From assembly GCF_004011505.1 (NCBI RefSeq), contig NZ_SAUN01000001.1, positions 5,607,501 to 5,671,500 on the forward strand: a DNA stretch of 64,000 bases. The letters are read 5' to 3'. Within the stretch, counting starts at the first letter, position 1; each line of letters starts with the position of its first letter. The position numbers were made by a program, and so were the translations under genes. Below the pieces are notes generated by a model that saw nothing but the letters and a program-made list of their open reading frames with translations, was not told where the DNA came from and did no database searches. Of the stretch, positions 1-6,590 are shown piece by piece. The stretch is from Nonomuraea polychroma (GTDB lineage Bacteria; Actinomycetota; Actinomycetes; Streptosporangiales; Streptosporangiaceae).

Positions 1-1031
1 GCGCGCTCGCCGGCCTCGATGCCGTCACCGGTGTTCTCCTTCGCGCCGACTGTCCAGCTCGTCCCGATGGGCTGGCGCTGGAACTCGGCCCGCATGGCCG
101 CGCTGTGCTCGAACCCGCCCGAACCGATGATGACGCCGCGGGTCGCCTTGATCACGGTCTGCGTGCCGTTCCTCGACACGACGACGCCGGTCGCGCGGCC
201 GCCCTCGATGCGCAGGTCGGTGAGCGGGGTGTTGAGCCACACCGGCACCCCGGCCGCGAGCAGTCCGGCACGCAGCCCGCCGGCCAGGGCCTGGCCCATG
301 GTCAGGGGCTTCTCGCCGCGCAGCGCGGCCTCGGTGCCCCTCAGCAGGCAGGCGGCGGCCACCTCCGTTCCCTTCAGGTTGACGGTGCTGAGCGTGAGCC
401 ACTTGTAGTCGGCGCTGAAGACGACCATGCCTGCCGGCGTGGGGATGTAGGAGGGGTTGAGCCGGTCCAGCTCCGCGCCAAGGACGCGGCCGTCGAGCTG
501 GTCGGGCTCGATGGAGCGCCCGTTCGGCAGGCCGCCGGGGAACTCCGGATAGTAGTCGGAGTAGCCCTCCATGAACCGGAACCGCAGCGGGCTGTTGCGC
601 ATGACGAACGAGATCATGGGCGGGCCGGCGGCCAGGAACGCCTGCTGCCGGTCGACCGGCACGGTGTCGCCGACGACGCGGGCGAGGTAGGCAGCGGCCT
701 TGGCGGGGGTGTCCGGCACCCCGGCGGCCAGGATGACCTCGTTGTTCGGGATCCAGATGCCGGCGCCGGAGCGGGCGGCCGACCCGCCGAAGGTCGGCGC
801 CTTCTCCACCACGACCGTGCGCAGGCCGCGCTTGGCCGCGGTCAGCGCCGCGGTCATGCCCGCGGCGCCGGCCCCGACCACGACGACGTCGTACTCGATC
901 GCGGCGCGGGCGGGGGCGGCGCCCAGCGCCGCGCCCGTCACCAGCGCGCCGCCGGCGACGGCGGCCCCACGCAGCAGCGTGCGCCGGCTGGGACCCCCGG
1001 GGGCAGGGTTGGTGTGCGTCGCATCGGCCAT
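1..1031 (-). CDS. FAD-dependent 3-ketosteroid-dehydrogenase-like oxidoreductase, Tat-exported (partial)
   Basis: The gene starts at ATG 1031 and runs off the left edge, leaving about 343 residues. The N-terminus has a Tat signal (SRRTLLRG near residue 15, then an Ala-rich hydrophobic stretch ending APARA). Next comes an FAD-binding Rossmann motif (VVVVGAGAAGMTAAL) followed by EKAPTFGGSAARSGAGIW, the pattern of FAD_binding_2 flavoproteins such as 3-oxosteroid 1-dehydrogenase and fumarate reductase-like proteins. The motif GVIIGSGGFEH near the visible end is also typical of that group. The steroid substrate is inferred from family resemblance only; the catalytic C-terminal part is outside the window. 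A purine-rich AAGGGA lies upstream of the ATG. Export by Tat fits folding with FAD in the cytoplasm. Confidence 0.8.
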   Translation of the reverse strand, partial: MADATHTNPAPGGPSRRTLLRGAAVAGGALVTGAALGAAPARAAIEYDVVVVGAGAAGMTAALTAAKRGLRTVVVEKAPTFGGSAARSGAGIWIPNNEVILAAGVPDTPAKAAAYLARVVGDTVPVDRQQAFLAAGPPMISFVMRNSPLRFRFMEGYSDYYPEFPGGLPNGRSIEPDQLDGRVLGAELDRLNPSYIPTPAGMVVFSADYKWLTLSTVNLKGTEVAAACLLRGTEAALRGEKPLTMGQALAGGLRAGLLAAGVPVWLNTPLTDLRIEGGRATGVVVSRNGTQTVIKATRGVIIGSGGFEHSAAMRAEFQRQPIGTSWTVGAKENTGDGIEAGER

Positions 1032-1149
1032 GGCGGGTCGATCCCTTCGCTCGTGGGGCGTTCACATGGCGTACGAAGCGGGCCATGGGGCGCTGGGGCC
1101 TCATGGCCGTGATCGCCACTCGAAGGATCACACCGCATCATGATCGAAG

Positions 1150-1159
1150 CAAGCGCTTG
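1150..1159. promoter_or_regulatory. CAAGCGCTTG palindrome, possible LacI-type operator
   Basis: A perfect 10-bp palindrome sits in the 136-bp gap between the flavoprotein start (1031) and the end of the BBE oxidase (1168). The AAGCGCTT core resembles LacI-family operators. It lies about 120 bp upstream of the flavoprotein ATG, so it could control that gene. No regulator gene is adjacent. Weak evidence. Confidence 0.3.
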
Positions 1160-1167
1160 GGTAATAC

Positions 1168-2790
1168 TCAGTGAGCCGGACGGATGGAAAGGGCGTGGCG
1201 GAAGACGTTCCGCGGGTCCCAGCGGGCCTTCACCCGCTGCAGGCGGGCGTAGTTGTCCCCGTAGTAGATCGTGGACCAGGGCACGCCGGAGGTGTTCCAC
1301 GCGGGGTCGGCGTGGTCGATGTCGGGGTAGTTGATGTAGGCGCCGCCGCAGTCGCCCCCGGGCACGGGCACGCCGCCCGTCGCCGCGAACGTCCGCTGGT
1401 GCAGCCGGCGCACCCATTCCAGGTGCGCCTTGCCGTCCTGGCTCTCGTCCCACGTGACCAGGTGGAGCGCCTTCAGGATGGACTGGCGTTCCACGGTGGC
1501 GGTCGCGGCCGGCGGCACCGTGTTGACCTGCCCGCCGTACGACAGGAGCCACAACAGGCCGTTCGAGGAGACGTCGCCGGCCTGGTGGAGGGCCTCGAAG
1601 GCCACGCCGGCCTGCTCGTCGGTGAACGGCTTGCGCAGGTAGGCGGACTTGCCCTTGTACCGGCCCGACTCCGCCTCGGCGCCGAGCGACAGCGTACGCA
1701 CCGCCTGGAACCACGGCTCGCGCGTGATCGGCGACACGTACACCTCGGGGGTGACGCCGTCGGCCACGGCGGCGAAGTGATCGCGCAGCACCCGCTCCGC
1801 GTCCGGCACGGAGGCGTCGATCTGGGCGGGCAGGATCATGCCGCCGGGGTCGTCGCCCGCCTGGCGGCCGGGAATGAGCAGGGAGCCCCAGAGCGAGACC
1901 TCCGGGCTGCCCGGGGTGCTGTTGCGCTGGTGCCATTCGGCGTAGTTACGCAGCAGCCTGCGGAACGACTCCTTGGTCATGCCCGCCCATGACCAGGCGG
2001 CCAGGCCGGACAACACCTCGGCGGGCGGCTTGGGCAGGAGCTTGGCGGGGTCGCCGCCCCGGGCGGCCGGGTCGCGCATCCAGTAGCGGGTGACGATGCC
2101 GAAGTTGCCGCCGCCCCCGCCTGTGTGCGCCCACCACAGGTCGTGGTTCGGGTCGGCCGGGTTCCTGGTCGCCACCACGGCGCGGGCCCGGCCGGTGCGG
2201 TCGACCACCACGACCTCCACGGCGTGCAGGTGGTCGACCGTGAGGCCGTGGCGGCGCGACAGCGGGCCGTACCCGCCGCCCGCGATGTGACCCCCGGCGG
2301 CCACGCCCCCGCATTGGCCGCCGGGGATGGTGACGCCCCACCCCAGGTAGAGCTTGCGATACGCCTGCATGAGCGTGGCGCCGGCCTCAATGGCGAACGC
2401 GCCGCGCTCGTGGTCGAAATACACCTCGGACATCTCGCACATGTCGATCACAACCTGGGCGCCGTCACCGACGAAGTCCTCGTAGCAATGGCCGCCGCTG
2501 CGGACGGTGACGCGGCGGCCGGCGCGGACCGCCTCGTTGACGGCCGCGACGACCTGCTCCGTGCAGCCGACCACGTGGAAGTAGTCGGGTTGGGGGCGGA
2601 AACGCTGGTTCGTCCTGCGTACCGCCAGGTCGTCGTAGCGGGGGTCGGCGGGGCGCACGACGACGGGGCCGAAAGGCGGCCCACCGGTCGGCTCCGCCGG
2701 CGTCCCTGATCCCGTGAGCTCCGCCGTCATCGCCGCGCCGCCGAGCGCGGCCGTGCCGCCGAGAAATCCACGGCGTGTGACCTTGCCCAT
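1168..2790 (-). CDS. Tat-exported FAD-linked oxidase with BBE domain
   Basis: A 540-residue FAD-dependent oxidase of the berberine-bridge/glucooligosaccharide-oxidase group. The N-terminus has a Tat motif (TRRGFLGG) and a short hydrophobic stretch. The FAD-binding PCMH domain shows RSGGHCYEDF, whose His is the usual 8-alpha FAD attachment site, and IPGGQCGGVAAGGH, whose Cys sits where the second (6-S-cysteinyl) bond forms in bicovalent members. The C-terminus has the BBE signature YYGDNYARL...WDPRNVFRH. The ATG at 2790 is chosen because it gives the Tat signal directly; an in-frame upstream start at 2820 would add ten residues. The substrate is probably a sugar, oligosaccharide or aromatic alcohol, and cannot be told from sequence. 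Transcribed toward the flavoprotein gene. Confidence 0.88.
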   Translation of the reverse strand: MGKVTRRGFLGGTAALGGAAMTAELTGSGTPAEPTGGPPFGPVVVRPADPRYDDLAVRRTNQRFRPQPDYFHVVGCTEQVVAAVNEAVRAGRRVTVRSGGHCYEDFVGDGAQVVIDMCEMSEVYFDHERGAFAIEAGATLMQAYRKLYLGWGVTIPGGQCGGVAAGGHIAGGGYGPLSRRHGLTVDHLHAVEVVVVDRTGRARAVVATRNPADPNHDLWWAHTGGGGGNFGIVTRYWMRDPAARGGDPAKLLPKPPAEVLSGLAAWSWAGMTKESFRRLLRNYAEWHQRNSTPGSPEVSLWGSLLIPGRQAGDDPGGMILPAQIDASVPDAERVLRDHFAAVADGVTPEVYVSPITREPWFQAVRTLSLGAEAESGRYKGKSAYLRKPFTDEQAGVAFEALHQAGDVSSNGLLWLLSYGGQVNTVPPAATATVERQSILKALHLVTWDESQDGKAHLEWVRRLHQRTFAATGGVPVPGGDCGGAYINYPDIDHADPAWNTSGVPWSTIYYGDNYARLQRVKARWDPRNVFRHALSIRPAH

Positions 2791-2881
2791 GATCCACTCC
2801 CCCTGCCGTTCGTCCGCCAATCTGCGTCTTCGACGCTAGGAGCGCGGACCTGGCCGGAGAATGCATCCAGATGTACGCGGG

Positions 2882-2899
2882 GGTGGAGGTAACTCCACC
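2882..2899. promoter_or_regulatory. Inverted repeat GGTGGAG-4-CTCCACC between divergent genes
   Basis: Seven-base arms flank a 4-base centre, in the 245-bp space between the divergent BBE oxidase (start 2790) and the PEP-mutase-family gene (start 3036). The position suits an operator for either gene. No regulator can be assigned. Confidence 0.3.
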
Positions 2900-3035
2900 A
2901 CTACGCCGTGCCGGCCGGTCCTGTCGCGGCCACATCAGGAAACGACGACGGTCATGTCCGAATCCAGCCAGACAGCCCGGGGTCCTGGCCACGATGCTCT
3001 GGTCTCGGAAGCGCACCGGCGAGAGGGAGATCATC

Positions 3036-3827
3036 ATGAGTGACCAGGCGGCCCTGTTCCGCGGCCTGCACCGAGGCGGAGCGGTGCTCGTGTTGCCCAA
3101 CGCCTGGGACGCCGCCTCCGCGGCCGTGATCGAGGCCGCGGGAGCGCGGGCGATCGCGACGACGAGCGCCGGCGTCTCCTGGGCGAACGGCGCGCCCGAC
3201 GCTCAGGGGCTCACCCGAGAGCGGATGGTGGCGGCGGTCGCCCGCATCGTGGCGGCCGTGCGCGTGCCGGTCACCGCCGACATCGAGGGCGGGTACGGGG
3301 ACGTGGCCGCCACCGTACGCGCGGTGATCGAGGCCGGGGCGGTCGGCGTCAACCTGGAGGACTCTGGCGGGACGCCCCTGCTTTCGCCGAAGGATCAGGC
3401 ACGGCGCATCGTCGAGGCACGGGCGGCGGCCGATGCCGCCGGCGTCGACGTGTTCATCAACGCCCGCACCGACGTCTACCTGGTCGGCATCCCAGGGGAC
3501 CAGCCGGCCGAGGTGGAGGAGCGGGCGCGGGTCTACGCCGATGCCGGGGCGGACGGGCTCTTCGTGCCGGGTCTGCTCGATCTGGACGTCATCGCCCGCC
3601 TGGCCGGCGGGCCGCTGCCGCTGAACGTGATGGCCGGGCCCGGCGCGCCGGCCGTGGCCGAGCTGGCGGCGGCCGGGGTCGCGCGGGTCAGCGTCGGCTC
3701 CGCGATCGCCCAGTCCGCGTACGCGTGCGCCGCGCGGGCGGCCGCCGAGCTGCTGGGCGCCGGCACGTACGACGCGCTCGCGGACGGTCTCGACTACGGC
3801 GCGCTCAACGCCGCGCTGTCTACTTGA
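3036..3827 (+). CDS. Isocitrate lyase/PEP mutase family protein
   Basis: A 263-residue TIM-barrel protein of the isocitrate lyase/phosphoenolpyruvate mutase superfamily, small 'ICL-like' type. Visible family features are LPNAWDAASAAVIEAAGARAI at the N-terminus, a TSAGVSWANG loop, PVTADIEGGYGD (metal-binding Asp/Glu) and NARTDVYL. The usual KKCGH motif of true isocitrate lyase is absent, so C-C or P-C bond chemistry on another 2-oxo or carboxylate substrate is more likely. ATG 3036 follows a strong GAGAGGGAG ribosome site. Its 3' end overlaps the convergent RibD-C-family gene by 8 bp. The exact substrate is unknown. Confidence 0.85.
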   Translation: MSDQAALFRGLHRGGAVLVLPNAWDAASAAVIEAAGARAIATTSAGVSWANGAPDAQGLTRERMVAAVARIVAAVRVPVTADIEGGYGDVAATVRAVIEAGAVGVNLEDSGGTPLLSPKDQARRIVEARAAADAAGVDVFINARTDVYLVGIPGDQPAEVEERARVYADAGADGLFVPGLLDLDVIARLAGGPLPLNVMAGPGAPAVAELAAAGVARVSVGSAIAQSAYACAARAAAELLGAGTYDALADGLDYGALNAALST

Positions 3828-4356
3828 GCCCGTAGGTGTGGACCACGATGCCCGAGGTGAACCGCGTCGTGCCGAGAAGGTTCAGGTGGGTGAGGTCCAG
3901 GCCGTCCAGCAGCCGCTCGCCGCCGCCCGCGATGGTGGGGAACACCCAGAAGTGGAACTCGTCGACCAGCTTGTTGTCGATCAGTGTGCGGTCGAGCCGG
4001 CCGGTCCCGAACTTCAGGATGTTCTCCCCCGGCTGCCGCTTCAGCTCGGCCACCGCCGTGGCGACGTCGCCTTCGATCAGGGTGCCGTTCCAGGCGCTCG
4101 CCTCCTTCAGCGTGGTGGAGGCGACGTACTTGGGCATGCTGTTGATCTGATCGGTGTACGGGTCCCCCGACCGCGCGGGCCAGGCCTCGGCGAACGCCTC
4201 GTACGTCGCGCGGCCCAGGAGCAGCGCGTCGGCGGCGAACATCAGCTTGTTCGCATACGCACTGTGCTCCTCGTCCCAGTACGGCCGGCCCCAGACGTGC
4301 GGGTCGCTGATGACGCCGTCGAGGGTGACGAACGTCGACTCGATGAGTTTCCTCAT
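3820..4356 (-). CDS. Dihydrofolate reductase-like (RibD C-terminal domain) protein
   Basis: A 178-residue single-domain protein matching the RibD C-terminal/DHFR-like family common in actinomycetes. Typical features are MRKLIESTFVTLDGVIS at the start, LLLGRATYEAFAEAW, a YVASTTL strand, and IAGGGERLLDG near the end, which corresponds to the nucleotide-binding part. Members reduce pterin- or pyrimidine-like substrates with NADPH or are uncharacterised; no specific activity can be assigned. It converges on and overlaps the PEP-mutase-family gene by 8 bp. Confidence 0.85.
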   Translation of the reverse strand: MRKLIESTFVTLDGVISDPHVWGRPYWDEEHSAYANKLMFAADALLLGRATYEAFAEAWPARSGDPYTDQINSMPKYVASTTLKEASAWNGTLIEGDVATAVAELKRQPGENILKFGTGRLDRTLIDNKLVDEFHFWVFPTIAGGGERLLDGLDLTHLNLLGTTRFTSGIVVHTYGLK

Positions 4357-4471
4357 GGCAGATCTCCTTCACCTTGCGGTCGTGCTTCCTGGGCACAACC
4401 CTCGCCGGAGTCGCTTACGGATTCCTGCTCATGCGCTTAAGGTCGCGCCGCCGGCCGGCCGGGAGCATGAC

Positions 4472-4900
4472 TCAGAGCGCGAAGGCGGCCAGCACCGCCT
4501 GTCCGATCTGCCGCTGCACGGGATCGGCGTCGGGGCCGAACATGCGCTCGTCCACCTCGGCCACCGCCTGCTTGGCCCGCTCCAGCAGGCGGGCCCCCTC
4601 GGGCGTGACCTCGATCGCCGAGGCGGAGCCCGCGCGGGCGGTGTGGTCGTGCACCAGTCCCGCGCCGACCAGCGCCTTCACCGCGGTGTGCACGCTCTGC
4701 ACCGTGGTGCCCGACATCCGGGCCAGGTCGCTGAACGACACCCCGGGCACCACGGCGATGTGGCCGAGCAGCCCGAGCCTGCTGACGGTGAGCTCCAGCG
4801 GCGCGAGAGCGGCGTTGAGCTCGGTCTCGATGCGGCGGGCAAGCGTCAGCAGGATGATCGAGGGGCTCGTCACAGGCGGGGCGGGACGGTCGTTGCTCAC
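4472..4900 (-). CDS. MarR-family transcriptional regulator
   Basis: A 142-residue winged-helix protein of normal MarR size. It has an N-terminal dimerisation helix (LTLARRIETELNAAL), a DNA-binding part with the recognition region FSDLARMSGTTVQSVHTAVKAL, and a wing region VTPEGARLLERA. The start is taken as GTG 4900, where the coding pattern begins; GGGGGAG lies at suitable spacing upstream. It is 29 bp downstream of the VOC gene on the same strand, so the two are probably co-transcribed and the regulator may respond to whatever the VOC protein handles. Confidence 0.8.
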   Translation of the reverse strand: MSNDRPAPPVTSPSIILLTLARRIETELNAALAPLELTVSRLGLLGHIAVVPGVSFSDLARMSGTTVQSVHTAVKALVGAGLVHDHTARAGSASAIEVTPEGARLLERAKQAVAEVDERMFGPDADPVQRQIGQAVLAAFAL

Positions 4901-4929
4901 CTCCTCAGTCTCCCCCACCGAGCGGCCGA

Positions 4930-5316
4930 TCAGCGCGGATCGCGGCGCAGGGGGTGGTCGGGCGGCACCTGGACCAGGACGATGCGGTGGCCGTCGGGGT
5001 CCGCGATCCACGACTCGACGAGCCCCCACGGCTCCAGGCGGGCCTCCCGCAGCACGGTGACGCCCGCCTGGCGCAGGCGTTCCTCCTCGCCTGCCACATC
5101 GCGTACCTGCAGCCAGAGCGACACGCCCGCGCTGGCCCCGTCCTCACAGTGCCCCGACAGCTCCAGGAACCCCTGGCCCAGGAAGAACACCGTCCCCGGC
5201 GCGTCGGCCGGGCCGAACTCGCGATAGACGGCCAGGCCGAGCGTCTCGGCGTAGAAGCGGCGGCTGCGCGCGAGATCCTTCGGACGCAGCAGCACGCGGC
5301 TGCTCAGCACTTCCAT
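4930..5316 (-). CDS. VOC (glyoxalase/bleomycin-resistance) family protein
   Basis: A 128-residue vicinal-oxygen-chelate protein. It opens with MEVLSSRVLLRPKDLARSRRFYAETLGL, the standard beta-alpha unit of the fold, and ends with LVESWIADPDGHRIVLVQVP, whose Glu/Asp-rich segment is typical of the second module. The family covers glyoxalases, extradiol dioxygenases and antibiotic-binding proteins, so no reaction is assigned. It lies just upstream of the MarR gene in the same direction. Confidence 0.83.
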   Translation of the reverse strand: MEVLSSRVLLRPKDLARSRRFYAETLGLAVYREFGPADAPGTVFFLGQGFLELSGHCEDGASAGVSLWLQVRDVAGEEERLRQAGVTVLREARLEPWGLVESWIADPDGHRIVLVQVPPDHPLRRDPR

Positions 5317-5364
5317 GCCGCACCTGTTCCCCGGCAGACCACCGAAGACGCACGGCCCGGCTCG

Positions 5365-6570
5365 TCATTGCACCACTTCGAGGTAGTCCAGGTTCGGGTT
5401 GCCGGCGGCGGTGTTGGCGGTGATCCGCACCGTGTTGGCGCCCGAGCGCAGGGTCACGGGCACGGTGGCGGTCGCCCACGTGGCCCAGGCGCCGGTGCCG
5501 TTGAACGGCTGGTCGGCGGCGACCGTGGCGCCGTTGACGGTGATCGTCGCGGGGCGGCCGGCGGTGGTGCCGTTGGCGTACCGGATCCTGAGGGTGGCCG
5601 CTCCGGCGGCGCCGTTGACGGTCCACTCGACGTACGAGCCCGCCGCGTTGTCGCCGTTGACGAAGCCCGTTCCGGAGTATCCCGCGTGGTTGGACTCGAC
5701 CGCGCCCTGCGAGATCGTGGCGTTCTCCGCCTCGTACCGCGTGACGCCCCCGCCGCCGCCCGGGACGGCCTTGTACGACCTGAGTCTCGTCAGCAGCAGG
5801 TGGCAGTCCTGCAGCGAGCCCGACGTGTCGCCCAGCGACCGGTAGATCCCCCATTTCGGGCGCACCCGGTCGCCGAGGAACGTGTCCACGCCCGTCGTCG
5901 TCGCGTCCACCACCGTGGTGCCGCCGTTCCTGACGACCCACCGGACCGCGCCGGCCGAGCCGTCACCGATCTTGATCTCGTAGTCGATGTCGATCCACTT
6001 GTTGTGCAGCGGCTCCAGGTCGGTCCGCCCGACCAGGATGTTCGGCTCGAAGATCTTGTGCTCGATGGTCTGCCTGCCGTCCACCCGGCGCAGCGAGGTG
6101 ACCGTGATCGGCGACGTTCCCGAACCGGGCATCTTGGTCTGGAAGATGTGGGTGAAGGTCGTGGTGGCCTTGAGCGTGCTCGGGATGTACATCGAGTAGG
6201 TGACCCGCCATAACTCGCCCGTCTTCCAGGACAGGTAGCTGCTGCTGGAGGTACGGTTGCCGGTCACCTCGTGCCGCTGCCGGTCCGTGCTGGTGTCACG
6301 GTCGACCATGTGCATGGTGAAGCGGTAGTTGTCGCCGTCGGGGCGGATGTGGGGCGCGCCCGCCGGGTGGGAGTCGGCGCGGTCGTCCTCGATGGTCTCC
6401 CACGCCCCCATGCCGTTGGCCGAGGCCGACGGCGACCACATCAGCTGCCACGTCATCCCGGACGGGAGCAGGGTGGGCGCCGCGAACGCGGGACGCGCCG
6501 GCAGGAGCGGCACGGCGGCGGCCGCGCCGAGGAGAAGTCCGAAGCGGCGCCGGGACAAGGGTTGTGTCAT
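5365..6570 (-). CDS. Tat-exported polysaccharide-lyase-like protein with C-terminal CBM35/CBM6-type module
   Basis: A 401-residue secreted protein. Residues about 1-31 form a Tat signal (LSRRRFGLLLG ... RPAFA). Residues about 35-260 resemble the jelly-roll Polysacc_lyase family (heparin lyase I/glucuronan lyase-like): a Trp-rich start, ETIEDDRADSHPAG, RHEVTGNR, MYIPSTL, FTHIFQTK and RPKWGIYRS. After a Gly-rich linker, residues about 275-401 form a carbohydrate-binding module (YEAENATISQGAVESNHAGY ... LDYLEVVQ). A second protein of the same catalytic type is encoded at 14204-15400. It starts 20 bp after the sugar dehydrogenase gene, with an AGGAAG ribosome site, so the two form an operon. Target polymer unknown; a uronate-containing plant or algal glycan is an inference. 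Confidence 0.8.
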   Translation of the reverse strand: MTQPLSRRRFGLLLGAAAAVPLLPARPAFAAPTLLPSGMTWQLMWSPSASANGMGAWETIEDDRADSHPAGAPHIRPDGDNYRFTMHMVDRDTSTDRQRHEVTGNRTSSSSYLSWKTGELWRVTYSMYIPSTLKATTTFTHIFQTKMPGSGTSPITVTSLRRVDGRQTIEHKIFEPNILVGRTDLEPLHNKWIDIDYEIKIGDGSAGAVRWVVRNGGTTVVDATTTGVDTFLGDRVRPKWGIYRSLGDTSGSLQDCHLLLTRLRSYKAVPGGGGGVTRYEAENATISQGAVESNHAGYSGTGFVNGDNAAGSYVEWTVNGAAGAATLRIRYANGTTAGRPATITVNGATVAADQPFNGTGAWATWATATVPVTLRSGANTVRITANTAAGNPNLDYLEVVQ

Positions 6571-6590
6571 GTGGTCACTTCCTGGGGTGA